Of a stretch of DNA of 64,000 bases, positions 9,421-18,810 are shown in pieces. Source of the stretch: Symsagittifera roscoffensis. Lineage: Eukaryota; Xenacoelomorpha; Acoela; Convolutidae. The stretch lies in assembly GCF_963678635.1 (NCBI RefSeq), contig NC_087067.1, positions 30,232,401 through 30,296,400 on the forward strand, read 5' to 3'. The translations under genes were made by a program, and so were the position numbers. The notes below the pieces were generated by a model. The model ran no database searches, was not told the DNA's origin, and saw only the letters and a program-made list of their open reading frames with translations. Positions within the stretch are counted from its first letter, which is position 1, and each line of letters starts with the position of its first letter.

Positions 9421-10902
9421 TCAGGCGATGCTCAAGTAGTATTTCTTGTGAAGATGCACCATTATCTCAGTTTCTGCGAAGACCACGTGTAGGATAGCGT
9501 ACAATTCCCTCGGGCTCAATTTCCCCCTGTTCGGGTCATACACCGGCATTGAGACCTCCGTTATCCCTCTTTCAATCATGAAGTCTCGTAGTCTCGTTAG
9601 TGCCAACATCACGTGTTCAGGATCGATCGTGTTTCTGTCATTGACCCTCGTCACTAGGAAGCACAGATATTTGCCCGGGACTTGTGCTACTGATGGTGGA
9701 AGCGCGGCCATTCCTCCCAGTCCCGGTCTCTGTCTAAACAGAAACTCCACTTTCTGGTATTCTCTCTTGAAGTCTGCTTCCAGTCTTGATTTGAAACTCA
9801 TGTCCGCCGTGATACAGATTGCGCTAGTCCTGTCTGACAGAATGAAGTCACTATCCGTTATCAGGATATTCTCTGAGTATTCGTTTGGTATTTCAAACTT
9901 CGTTTTGAAATTCCGTCCTATGGTAGGCTCGGCCTCCTCCTCTTCCAGCTCCAGTCCGCACTTTTCTCTCACTTCTCTGAGTTTCTTTATCATCAAATTT
10001 TCGGTGTGGGTAAGTCCTACCCCCACTCCCCGGACAAAAATCTTTATCGACGTCCCCGTCGATGATGCTGGGTCTGAATTATCTGGCGGAATGTCGAGCG
10101 GGCTGTCTGTTGCCGTCCAGCCGAAAAGAGGATCCTCCGTTTTCATGTACTTCCACGCTGATATGTCAACTTGCTGTATGCTCTGTCCTTCCTCGCTTTC
10201 GTTCTTGACATCGCGCATCCATTCTAATATCCTCAGGTTCGTATTTTCCCTCCTATCTATCTCGCTCTGTTCTAAATCCGTCTCCCGTTCCGGCGTCGAG
10301 TAGTCTTCCTGTGGATAGTGTTCATTATCATTGACGATCTGCCATTCACCATCCGCCGCCAGCTCGCCCACACTTGTTAGTTCTCTGCTTAAGTCATCGG
10401 GCTTTATCTTGTCGATCAAGAAATCGTCCCCGTACCTGTTGTACCTCATGCCTGTGCGTTTGCGATTGCCACTCCTTGTCCCCGCTGGTATTGACAAGTC
10501 TGGTTCTGTCCACTTCGGTACCTCACCTTGTTCCGGATCGTTCCAATCTTCTTCCACAAAAGATTCCGCTTCAGAGTCCGTGTCTATTCTTTCATTGTCA
10601 TCCAAACTCAAGTTCTCATTGCCATCATTCTTATCTCTGGTGCCTGTCTCGTTCACTTCACATGCTGGTTCCACCAGTAGGTACTCTAGTCCCTCCATGT
10701 CTTTTGGTACACACCAGTCCTCTGGGGATGGGATATGAGGCTTCAGGTTCTCATAATGTGCTGCTCGCCCAGTACTCAAGCGGTAGAACCGTCCTTGTTG
10801 ATGTACTTCAGTTATCATGAATGGTCCTCTCCATTTCTTGAGTAGTTTCTTCGTCCCCTTGGGCGGTATCACATTCTGGAAAACCCACACATACTGGCCC
10901 AT
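9421..10902 (-). CDS. Integrase C-terminal region followed by an acidic linker and a macro-like domain
   Basis: A 493-residue frame. Residues 1-60 are the integrase GPF/Y module (KKWRGPFMITEV) and tail, continuous with the integrase core through a frameshift near 10900. Residues about 85-275 are an acidic linker (LRILEWMRDVKN and similar) of the kind seen at the C-terminus of some gypsy Pol proteins. Residues about 340-488 resemble the OARD1/Poa1-type macro fold: a SDFILSD strand, TADMSF, KYLCFLVTRV, then a helix and EVSMP...L and FAETEIMVHLH at the end. The usual glycine-rich ADP-ribose loops (GAGIA and GCGLD in the family) are not conserved here (KSRLE and YDPNRG). Hydrolase activity is therefore doubtful, and a binding or structural role is possible. 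It ends at a stop; the 3' cargo ORFs start about 480 bases further on. Confidence 0.7.
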   Translation of the reverse strand: MGQYVWVFQNVIPPKGTKKLLKKWRGPFMITEVHQQGRFYRLSTGRAAHYENLKPHIPSPEDWCVPKDMEGLEYLLVEPACEVNETGTRDKNDGNENLSLDDNERIDTDSEAESFVEEDWNDPEQGEVPKWTEPDLSIPAGTRSGNRKRTGMRYNRYGDDFLIDKIKPDDLSRELTSVGELAADGEWQIVNDNEHYPQEDYSTPERETDLEQSEIDRRENTNLRILEWMRDVKNESEEGQSIQQVDISAWKYMKTEDPLFGWTATDSPLDIPPDNSDPASSTGTSIKIFVRGVGVGLTHTENLMIKKLREVREKCGLELEEEEAEPTIGRNFKTKFEIPNEYSENILITDSDFILSDRTSAICITADMSFKSRLEADFKREYQKVEFLFRQRPGLGGMAALPPSVAQVPGKYLCFLVTRVNDRNTIDPEHVMLALTRLRDFMIERGITEVSMPVYDPNRGKLSPRELYAILHVVFAETEIMVHLHKKYYLSIA

Positions 10903-11512
10903 ATTTCTTGCGCTGTCTCATTTGTGCCTGCGCAGTGTTCCTCCTGCACAGCTCGTTAATTTCCTGCTGTCTCCTGATCGCCTCTTTCACGTAAGCTTGA
11001 GATGACGTCCTCTTTCCTTCATACTCCGGGTAAAAGAACGTCAGGGGCATCGCTCTCTCTTTGCCTGTCAACATCATGAATGGGCTGATTCCCGTCGTTG
11101 AGTGTTGAGTACTGTTGTATGCCCCTACGACTTGAGGCAGATACTTATCCCAGTCCGTCATGTATCTAGAGCAGTATACCCTCAGCATGTTCACCAACGT
11201 TCTATTCTGTCTCTCTACCAGTCCGTTGGTCTGAGGGTGGTAGGTAGTTGAGTGTGCTTGAGCTATGTGTGACCTCTTCATTAATTCCTTAATCAAGTCC
11301 CCCACAAAGGCTTTGCCGTTGTCTGACTGAAAAGTCATTGGACAACCATACCTTGATATCCAATGGGTTATCAAGTGGTCACAAGTCTCCTCTGCCGAAG
11401 CTGTTTGACACGGCACCGCCTCTGCCAGCTTCGTGAAGTGATCAATTATAACCAGTATCTGGTTATACCCTGAGTCCGTCATACAGATCTTTTGATGGTC
11501 TATTTGCACCAC
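10808..11512 (-). CDS. Integrase catalytic core
   Basis: A 234-residue frame carrying the retroviral-type integrase core: Asp in VQIDHQKI near the start, Asp in QSDNGKAF and Glu in GLVERQNR make the D,D(35)E-type triad. STTYHPQTNG and GAYNSTQHSTTGISP are typical of Ty3/gypsy integrases. A frameshift near 11505-11520 separates it from the zinc-binding part upstream. A second near 10900 shifts into the GPF/Y module frame, so the last 33 residues are out-of-frame reading. In a working element the protein would insert element cDNA into the chromosome. Confidence 0.85.
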   Translation of the reverse strand: MVQIDHQKICMTDSGYNQILVIIDHFTKLAEAVPCQTASAEETCDHLITHWISRYGCPMTFQSDNGKAFVGDLIKELMKRSHIAQAHSTTYHPQTNGLVERQNRTLVNMLRVYCSRYMTDWDKYLPQVVGAYNSTQHSTTGISPFMMLTGKERAMPLTFFYPEYEGKRTSSQAYVKEAIRRQQEINELCRRNTAQAQMRQRKKYGPVCVGFPECDTAQGDEETTQEMERTIHDN

Positions 11513-13137
11513 TTCGTTAAATTCGAGCTTTCCACCGACTTGAGTGGGAATTTCATCTTCCTAGGGTCCTTCACTTGCAAACATGCAAGGCATGCATTCA
11601 CCCACCTCTCACAGGCTTTCCTCAATCCTGGCCAATCGAACCTGTGAAGTACTCTTTGTTGCACTTTGTCTATCCCCTGGTGCCCCATTTTATCATGTGA
11701 TCTGAACAGCACCTCTGTCTGATATAATTGTGGTAGTATGATGAGGTTGTGCTTGTGTAATATCTTGTCTTCTTCTTTTCTCTTGCATGCTACAACCCCA
11801 TCAGCCGGGTGATAGAGTAACACTTTCCTCTCTTTGTAGAACTGGCTCAGGATCTTGTAGCTGTCTTCCTCAAGTTCCCCTTTCTCCTTAGACCCCGTTC
11901 GGATCCATTTGGAGAGATTGCTTGTCATCTTGTCATTCTTCTGGGCTCTTACCAGGTCCGACAGCCTGTATCTCGCTCTGACATGTTCCTTCAGCGCCAT
12001 GATCCGCCCATTCATCTCCCCAGGGTTGTGGACGTCGTCATTCAGCTTCACGCATACTATCCTCCTCACCACCTTCATGTCGTCTTCCGGCGCCAGATTT
12101 GTTCTCACATTCGAATTGCATGATAGCTCCATGAATGGCTTCCTCGAAACTGCAATCCTTTCAAGTTCTTCACCACCTCGTATCTCCTGCATGTCCAAGT
12201 TGAAGGTTCCTGAGGACGGATCTGTCTGTAGTTCCCTGTCGTGGTGTCTAATCTTTTCTTCTGCCAATATCATGCAGAGACTATCTTGATTGTCACTGCT
12301 CGCTTCCGAATCCACATCCCACATTTCACACTCCCCGGACAAATTTTCTTCTTCAGTGTTTTCTTCTTCTGTGGACGTGGACCGCTCCCCGAACTCTTGA
12401 CCTGGTCCCAGGTATTCAGCTTCTTCCTTGAATTCCACTCTCTTTCTCCTGACTCTGGTCTGTTCAAGTAATTCAGCTGGGATCTTTTCAACCAGTGACT
12501 GCACCACTTCCTTCCCATCTTGATTAGTCACCTTCGAGGTGTTTCTATCACTAGCTGTTCCGTTCTTCCGCAGTATTGTGACCTCAGGTTCCTCTCTACA
12601 GTTTTCTTGACTCACGGGCTTATCATCTGCTAGTCTCTCGAGTAACCCCTTTAAGTCCTCGTCTATTTGTGCTTCCCCCGTTTCTACTTGGTTGAGATCG
12701 TAGCCTTTTGCTTTGAGCGTCTCCCTCACGATCTTTGACTTAAGCATTATTCCTATAGGCATCCCTCGGTTTTTTCTTAAGATTGTTTTCTTCGTGGTTT
12801 CCTTTGGTAACTCGGGGTGATCTTCTATCGGTTTGCCTGATTTGTCCAACCATCTCGTGAGAGGAAGACTGTCATACGTTTCCTTGTCCATGAAGGAGAA
12901 GCCATTTTTGATTTCAGGTCTATCTGCTTCCCTCTGTTCTTGTCTCTCGTAGAACTCCGTCTTCTTGCTCAAGCTGTCAGCATTTTGATGTTTATCTCGT
13001 GTTCTGTGCTCAATTATCATATTGTATCCGTCCAGGCGAACTATCCACCTCCCAATGTAACTTTGGTCCATTGAGTACGTTTTCAGCCAGCTTAATGCCC
13101 GGTTGTCGACTCGCAACTTGAATGGCTCGCGTGTCAC
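11500..13137 (-). CDS. RNase H C-terminus, connection region and integrase zinc-binding domain
   Basis: A 545-residue frame. It opens inside RNase H (FKLRVDNRALSWL, IEHRTRDKHQNADSLSKK, with the late RNase H His/Asp motif). It continues through a long acidic, Lys/Glu-rich connection of about 300 residues and ends in the integrase HHCC zinc finger (SHDKMGHQG ... CLACLQVKD). The connection is unusually long for a gypsy element. The N-terminal part of RNase H is missing at the junction with the preceding frame, where an internal deletion plus frame change has occurred near 13120-13135. The core integrase continues in another frame. Confidence 0.8.
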   Translation of the reverse strand: MTREPFKLRVDNRALSWLKTYSMDQSYIGRWIVRLDGYNMIIEHRTRDKHQNADSLSKKTEFYERQEQREADRPEIKNGFSFMDKETYDSLPLTRWLDKSGKPIEDHPELPKETTKKTILRKNRGMPIGIMLKSKIVRETLKAKGYDLNQVETGEAQIDEDLKGLLERLADDKPVSQENCREEPEVTILRKNGTASDRNTSKVTNQDGKEVVQSLVEKIPAELLEQTRVRRKRVEFKEEAEYLGPGQEFGERSTSTEEENTEEENLSGECEMWDVDSEASSDNQDSLCMILAEEKIRHHDRELQTDPSSGTFNLDMQEIRGGEELERIAVSRKPFMELSCNSNVRTNLAPEDDMKVVRRIVCVKLNDDVHNPGEMNGRIMALKEHVRARYRLSDLVRAQKNDKMTSNLSKWIRTGSKEKGELEEDSYKILSQFYKERKVLLYHPADGVVACKRKEEDKILHKHNLIILPQLYQTEVLFRSHDKMGHQGIDKVQQRVLHRFDWPGLRKACERWVNACLACLQVKDPRKMKFPLKSVESSNLTKWCK

Positions 13138-13453
13138 TTAGGACTTTGCTCCCGTACGCTATCGGTCTCAAGACTGTCTTCCCGTTCCACTCTTGTTCTT
13201 GGTGGAGGATTCCAGATATCGCTACTACCGACGCGTCCGTATCCAGTACGTACATCCCCTTCTCTGTTGGCATCCCTAGTACTGGTGCCTCGCACAACTC
13301 TTTCTTTATTCTCTGAAATGACTCTTCTGCTGCGTTATTCCACGTGAACTTCTTGCCCTTGTGCCTCATTAACTGTTGCATCGGATAAACCTTGTCTGCG
13401 TAGCCTTTGACAAATTCCCTATAGTAGTTTGCAAAACCCAGAAAGCTCATCAA
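13010..13453 (-). CDS. RT thumb and RNase H N-terminal segment
   Basis: A 147-residue frame in register with the preceding RT ORF, from which a single TAA (13457-13459) separates it. It begins with the thumb/connection motif MSFLGFANYYREF and continues into RNase H: VLDTDASVVAISGILHQEQ carries the first catalytic Asp, followed by IAYGSKVLS. After about residue 107 the reading is out of frame, where a deletion has removed the middle of RNase H. It is part of pol, not a separate gene. Confidence 0.8.
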   Translation of the reverse strand: MMSFLGFANYYREFVKGYADKVYPMQQLMRHKGKKFTWNNAAEESFQRIKKELCEAPVLGMPTEKGMYVLDTDASVVAISGILHQEQEWNGKTVLRPIAYGSKVLSDTRAIQVASRQPGIKLAENVLNGPKLHWEVDSSPGRIQYDN

Positions 13454-13456
13454 TTG

Positions 13457-15631
13457 TTATTCCGTTTTCGGCGATTTCCAAGTTAGGACTGCCTCTACCG
13501 CGTCCGGATCTGGTCTGATGCCGTGTTTGTCCACCATCCTGCCCAAGTATTTTATCGAGTCCTTGAGTATCTCACACTTTGATGGTTTGCACTTCAGTCC
13601 CGACCTCCTCATACACGCAAAAACTTCGTCGAGTGTCTCAATGTGGTCCTCTAGTGTGGGTGTTGCCATTACCACGTCATCCACATAGCACATTACCAGA
13701 TTGCCGTACTTCTTCGTCACGCCTATCAGCGCGTGTGCCATCAACCGCTGAAACGTGGCTGTGGCATTGCAAAGTCCAAACGGCATCCGTTTCCATTGAA
13801 ACAGACCCAACTCGCAGGCAAACCCTGTCTTGTCCCTGTCCTGCTTCCTCAGCGGTACCTGCCAAAAAGCCGAGCCTAAATCAAGAGTCGTAAAAAATTT
13901 TGCATCGCCTAACTTCGAGAGGCTCTCATCGATCCTAGGTATGGGATAGGCATCCTTCACCGTGACGGAGTTCAGGTATCGAAAGTCACAACAAAACCTT
14001 AACTGGTCGCCTTTCTTTTTGGCCATCACTACTCCACACGCCCACGGTGATTTGGATGGTTCTATCATGTCATACTCTAGTAGCGTTTCAATCTCCTTTC
14101 TACACGCATCCGATTTGTGTGGGGTCATGCGCCTCGCCCCCTCCCTGTGCGGTATTGCGTTTTCCTCAAGTTCTATTTCATGCTCAACAAAATTGCAGCA
14201 CCCGATGTCTGTCTTATGTCTTGAAAAAACTTCTTCGTTCCGCTCTAGTACGTCTTTGATGGCTTCGAGCTGTTCGTCCGTGAACTTGCCCCTTAAGTGT
14301 TCAATATCCGGTAGGACCGGTTTATCACCCTGTATTTCGTCTAATGTGGGCCGTTCCGGGAAATTCGAACAGCTCGATAGTCCATCGTCCGTCTCCGACT
14401 TAAGTGATTTCACAAGACCTGACGAATCTTTTATTTTATTCAATCGTCTCAAGATACAAATCTTGTCCCTATGATTGGGACAATCAACAACTTCATTTTG
14501 TTTATGGTTTTCAGTCATTTCATATCGAGTTTTAACAGGTAAAGCGTATCCCAGTTTCCTCCCCCTCTGTATCGTGATTGGAATGTCAAGGGTATTCAAC
14601 AAGACACTCACGCAGAGGCCGCTCTTCGTAATCGAGAAGGATCTTCCTAAAACAGCAGCACTTTGACTATTTGGGTTTGGGACTACACATACCTGCTTTT
14701 TGTCACTTAGTTCATTGTAATTTTTCATTCGTAAGCTTACAATCGCAGCCTCGTTCGCCTTTAGCCTCACCCTCCTACTCAAGAATACCGGTGCTTTGGT
14801 TTCATTTGCCCTTATTAAATTTACCGGTTTGATTGCGTACCTCCTATCCGGGTTCCGTATCCTGAACATTGCGTTGTTTAGATCAATCGCTACGTCAAAG
14901 TTCCTGATGAAGTCTCTGCCTAAAATAAATTGGTCAGACTCATCTAGGTTTTCTACCACAAGAAAGCTCATCCACAGGTTACGTTCCCCCAGATTGAGGG
15001 CTATTATCGGCGTTCTGCCCAACACCCGCAGGGCCCCTTTGTTTGCAGCTGACAACCGTATTCTCGAATCTATCAAATCATCTGTGTTGAAGCCCATTCG
15101 TTCCCAAGTTTCGATTGGTATGACACTCAAGACTGCTCCCGTATCAAGTAACCCACGTAACTGAGTCTTTTTGCCACTTATGTCCAGCATGTGTCCTGTC
15201 ACATCTGCCTCTGTCCCGATGTGCATCGCATCTTCTTCAAGCATGGCGCAGTGTCCGATCGATCTCACTTTCAACTCTTCTCTCCCCACGTAGATTTGTC
15301 CAATTAAGTCTTCGTCACATGACATCATTGTTTTGGTATAGATGTTGATTCCATCTATATTTAGCATCACTTCGTGTGGACCATAAGCTTCTGTGTACCT
15401 GTTATCAACACGCACCGACTTGCTACCCCCTCTCGTGAGTAGTGCTCTCAACGCTCTAGAAGTCGTTTGTGGACTTATACAACTCAAGTAATCTGCGTAC
15501 ACATCAATGTGCATTATTGTCTGGTCACTTGGTTCGCTTAAGTTTCTCGTTACTTCGTGGCCGCCCACAGTGATTATTGACATTATTCTTGCCCCAATCT
15601 TTGTTATGCCAAATCGGTTTCCTGTAACCAT
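13457..15631 (-). CDS. Pol: retropepsin protease and reverse transcriptase
   Basis: A 724-residue ORF starting with ATG two bases after the gag-frame stop. Retropepsin motif LLDTGA has the catalytic Asp163, and a flap/ILGRDF segment ends near 241. RT follows: KSPWACGVVMAKKKGDQLRFCCDFRYLN (palm and fingers), TTLDLGSAFWQ (Asp584), MPFGLCNATATFQ and YVDD (649-652), with both catalytic Asp present. The linker at 310-370 includes VLLNTLDIPITIQRG. It copies element RNA into cDNA. The frame ends at a TAA, after which RT thumb sequence continues in the same frame. It is the best-preserved part of the element. Confidence 0.92.
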   Translation of the reverse strand: MVTGNRFGITKIGARIMSIITVGGHEVTRNLSEPSDQTIMHIDVYADYLSCISPQTTSRALRALLTRGGSKSVRVDNRYTEAYGPHEVMLNIDGINIYTKTMMSCDEDLIGQIYVGREELKVRSIGHCAMLEEDAMHIGTEADVTGHMLDISGKKTQLRGLLDTGAVLSVIPIETWERMGFNTDDLIDSRIRLSAANKGALRVLGRTPIIALNLGERNLWMSFLVVENLDESDQFILGRDFIRNFDVAIDLNNAMFRIRNPDRRYAIKPVNLIRANETKAPVFLSRRVRLKANEAAIVSLRMKNYNELSDKKQVCVVPNPNSQSAAVLGRSFSITKSGLCVSVLLNTLDIPITIQRGRKLGYALPVKTRYEMTENHKQNEVVDCPNHRDKICILRRLNKIKDSSGLVKSLKSETDDGLSSCSNFPERPTLDEIQGDKPVLPDIEHLRGKFTDEQLEAIKDVLERNEEVFSRHKTDIGCCNFVEHEIELEENAIPHREGARRMTPHKSDACRKEIETLLEYDMIEPSKSPWACGVVMAKKKGDQLRFCCDFRYLNSVTVKDAYPIPRIDESLSKLGDAKFFTTLDLGSAFWQVPLRKQDRDKTGFACELGLFQWKRMPFGLCNATATFQRLMAHALIGVTKKYGNLVMCYVDDVVMATPTLEDHIETLDEVFACMRRSGLKCKPSKCEILKDSIKYLGRMVDKHGIRPDPDAVEAVLTWKSPKTE

Positions 15632-15633
15632 TT

Positions 15634-16317
15634 TTACCGTGTTGCAATTTCCATTTTTGTCGACCCCTCAGCAGCTTCTGGTATCGTCTGTGAGCAACTT
15701 AATGCTTCGTTCATCTTCTGTCTTTGGATTTCTTGCTTCAGTTGTTGTTCTATTTCTTTCGCTGCTAGGTCTTGTTTCACTTTGTTGATGGCCTCCGCTG
15801 CCGCCTTCTCATAATCAATTTCTTGCGCGTTCTTCGCCGTGGCCTCTACTGCACTATTACATTGTGTTACAGCTTTCACTGTTTTCGTCGGTAGCTCCGC
15901 ATTCGGTTTTTCTAGGTCTTTCGTCTCAAATTCACCTTGTCTGTTTCTTTGGTTTTGCACTGCTGCTAGCGCCAACTTGTGTTTTGGGTGACTCTGGTTC
16001 TTGACCGCTTCCTAAAACAACGGACAGTCCATCCTGAAGTGCCCCTCTTGGTTGCAGAAGAAGCATCTTGCACCTATTTTGATGATCAAGCCATTATAGA
16101 ACTCGTGTTCTTCCATCTGGCTCATATCTTCTTCATCGGGTGCATATCACAAACTCTTCATGCCCTGTTTGTATGTCGTGCAATCCGCCACATGATGATC
16201 CGCCGACCCGCAGTTAGCACATGACCTGCGTTTGTCCATGTCATCTCTGGGCTTGTACCATGACGACCTCTGTGGCTGACTTCCCCCTTGTGTGTTCCTG
16301 TTGTCTGAGTACGAGTA
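15634..16317 (-). pseudogene. Gag nucleocapsid region with two CCHC zinc knuckles and in-frame stops
   Basis: The gag frame continues here beyond TAA at 16318-16320, with further in-frame stops TGA (16147-16149) and TAG (16012-16014). Two CX2CX4HX4C knuckles are clear: CANCGSADHHVADC (16180-16221) and CFFCNQEGHFRMDC (16024-16065). The last 113 residues (15634-15975) are an Ala/Gln/Lys-rich helical tail. It ends TAA, then AA, then the pol ATG. The stops are of all three types, one at each of three places, which suggests decay more than programmed readthrough. The knuckles would bind element RNA for packaging. Confidence 0.8.
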
Positions 16318-18108
16318 TTACTTGGATTTCATCAACATGTACTCTCTTGACTTCTGCCTCATCTCTTCTGGAGTTGGTGCACTGTCTTTCGACAATGTGT
16401 AGTACGTTGCTAACATCGTTCTCAAGTCGTCACTCTTCACCCCATCAATGAACTTTGAGGCGATACTGAAGTTCCTTCGAATGGTAGATTCTTCCATGTC
16501 ACTCCTTCTTCTCAAGCTCTCAAGATCATCTAGGAACCTGTCAATCGATTCATCATCCCTTTGTCTCCTCTTCTCAAATCGCATCATCGCTTGATGACCC
16601 TTCATGCCTGAGCCGAATCTGTTTAACAATATTTCAAAGATTTTGTCCGCTGTGTCGCGTTCCTCTTCTTTCTTCGCAACTACGCATTTCAATGCCGTGC
16701 CTTCCAGATTGCTCAGTATCGCTGTGCATGCTTGCCTCTCATCGTTCAAGTTGTCTTGTTCTAAGTGCAACCTCATGACTTCTACCCAAGTGTCAATGCA
16801 CCCATCTGAATCATCTTTGAACTCCTTCGGTTTCTTGAAGGTTTTCCTGGATTTGTTGCCTCCTCTGTCACTCGAGTTGGTGTTTCTCGTGGCGAAGGCT
16901 TCTAGCGTCCTGTTCATCATTTCCCAGGTGCTTGCCCAAGTCATGGCATCCGTTCCCACGTTGTTGTGAGTCGTGGAGTCCCCTGGACCACTGGTTGTGT
17001 TCACTGTTCCATTCTTTATAATGGCCCTGGCCCCCACCTGTGCCGTTATCGCGGCCTCCCGGGTTGCTGGTAACGGTGTTGACTGTCGTTTGTTCCTTTG
17101 AGGCTCCACGAAGTCCACTCTATTACCTTGTGTCCTCTCTGCAGCTGGCCTGTCTTGTTGTGTTGAATTCCTAAGAATAGCGTCTAGCTTTGTCTGTACT
17201 GCACTTGAGCTCTCAGCCTGTTCCCTACTCATCGTATCCATTCTCGTTTCCAAACTCCCTAACTGGCAATTCACTGCGTCATATCGTTGCTTCATTTCCT
17301 GCATGTCCTTTCTGATATTCTTTTCTCGCTCTTCATCAGTGGTTTCTACTTTGTCAGACATCTTCTGAAGCTTTTCCTCCGTCGCTCTCGCTAGATGGAA
17401 ATAGTTGTCCAAGTACTCATGTTTGTTGTGTCTCATTTCTTTCTTTATCACATTTCTATCCTCTTCGCTGTGCTTCAGTTTCTCATCTATCTGATCTAGT
17501 TTCGCCATCAAGTCGCTTAACTCAAGAGTTGTCGTTCCATGGTCCGTTGTTGTCCTGTAATTGATTGCTGGTCCCGATTTTCTCTGACCCTCGTTCTGAT
17601 CGGTCTCTGTCGTTCTCGTGGATACTGTTCCGAATGTTTTGCTTTTCTCAACCTTCGTCTCCTCCACTGCTGCGTCCTTCGATCTCATTCCGACCATCAT
17701 TGCTAATCTTTCAGTAAAAGACGTTCTCTTTTGAGACTCATCCTTCACTGTTTCTTGCGTGTTGCCTGTTGTGTCTTCCGCGTTGTCTATCGCTGAGAAC
17801 TCTATGGGATTCGGGTTAGGTTCTTCCGCATTAGGCATTGGAGTTGACTCTGTCGTCTTCTTTCCTGCTTCATCCACACTTTGATCAGGTGTCTCTAGAT
17901 CAATCTCGATGGTGGGTTCTACTCGTTCCTCTTCTATGCCCTCTTTTGCTTTGTTCTCCGTGGTACTCCTCGTGCTGACCATACTAACTGAAAAGTTCTT
18001 CTTTGTTATCTTCGGACCCATTGATGTGTTTTTACGTAGCGACGAGTTATACTTTGTCTTCGCTTCGGTAGATCTCTTCTCAGCTACCGGTACCCTACTC
18101 CGTCTCAT
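16318..18108 (-). CDS. Gag: coiled-coil N-terminus and retrotransposon capsid domain
   Basis: A 596-residue ORF beginning with ATG (MRRSRVPVAEK). Residues 1-190 are polar and low in complexity (Thr/Ser/Glu). Residues about 195-310 form a long Lys/Glu/Asp coiled coil. Residues about 425-590 match the retrotransposon gag capsid-type domain: FKDDSDGCIDTWVEVM, ILSNLEGTALKCV, FEILLNRFGSGMKG and IDRFLDDLESLRR. The ORF ends at a TAA just before the zinc knuckles, which continue in the same frame. It would form the capsid shell. The leader upstream holds a minisatellite. Confidence 0.85.
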   Translation of the reverse strand: MRRSRVPVAEKRSTEAKTKYNSSLRKNTSMGPKITKKNFSVSMVSTRSTTENKAKEGIEEERVEPTIEIDLETPDQSVDEAGKKTTESTPMPNAEEPNPNPIEFSAIDNAEDTTGNTQETVKDESQKRTSFTERLAMMVGMRSKDAAVEETKVEKSKTFGTVSTRTTETDQNEGQRKSGPAINYRTTTDHGTTTLELSDLMAKLDQIDEKLKHSEEDRNVIKKEMRHNKHEYLDNYFHLARATEEKLQKMSDKVETTDEEREKNIRKDMQEMKQRYDAVNCQLGSLETRMDTMSREQAESSSAVQTKLDAILRNSTQQDRPAAERTQGNRVDFVEPQRNKRQSTPLPATREAAITAQVGARAIIKNGTVNTTSGPGDSTTHNNVGTDAMTWASTWEMMNRTLEAFATRNTNSSDRGGNKSRKTFKKPKEFKDDSDGCIDTWVEVMRLHLEQDNLNDERQACTAILSNLEGTALKCVVAKKEEERDTADKIFEILLNRFGSGMKGHQAMMRFEKRRQRDDESIDRFLDDLESLRRRSDMEESTIRRNFSIASKFIDGVKSDDLRTMLATYYTLSKDSAPTPEEMRQKSREYMLMKSK

Positions 18109-18378
18109 TATTTACAATTGTTACTATCTACAGTATTACTACCTACAAAATTCTACTCTAAAGTTAAAACCTATTTTGAAAAAAAAATTTTCTAAAAAGA
18201 AATCGACGATTTGCTGAAAACTACTTTTCTTAAGCTCTTGAAAATTTTTTGTGTTAGGATAGGATAGGGAATATGATCTTACAATTGGTTACTTCAACCT
18301 GACTTAGTACTCTTTTAGTGCCCCCTTCCTATTATTCAGTGTTGTCCCAGTGCTTCTTGTTATTATCCCCAGACTAGT

Positions 18379-18810
18379 GTCCCAAGACCAATGTCCCAAG
18401 ACCAACGTCCCAAGACTAACGTCCCAAGACTAATGTCCCAAGACTAACGTCCCAAGACTAATGGCCCAAGACCAACGTCCCAAGACTATTGTCCCAAGAC
18501 TAATGTCCCAAGACCAATGGCCCAAGACCAACGTCCGAAGACCATTGTCCCAAGACCAATGGCCCAAGACCAACGTCCCAAGACTATTGTCCCAAGACTA
18601 ATGTCCCAAGACCAATGGCCCAAGACTAATGTCCCAAGACTAATGGCCCAAGACCAATGTCCCAAGACCAATGTCCCAAGACCAATGTCCCAAGACCAAT
18701 GTCCCAAGACCAATGTCCCAAGACCAATGTCCCAAGACCAATGTCCCAAGACCACTGTCCCAAGACCAATGTCCCAAGACCAATGTCCCAAGACCACTGT
18801 CCCAAGACTG
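18379..18810. repeat. 14-bp minisatellite in the giant element's leader
   Basis: About 31 head-to-tail units of the 14-mer GTCCCAAGACCAAT with a few variable positions (C/T at 11, A/C/T at 13-14, T/G at 2). The period is not a multiple of three and the unit has no stop in several frames. That explains long artificial ORFs on both strands. It lies in the untranslated leader between LTR and gag. Degenerate copies continue to about 18900. Confidence 0.95.

Noticed and set aside
16012-16320. Alternative genetic code, because TAA, TGA and TAG all interrupt one gag frame
   Set aside because: VPS26 and the cysteine-string gene use normal stops and read cleanly; decay explains the three stops.
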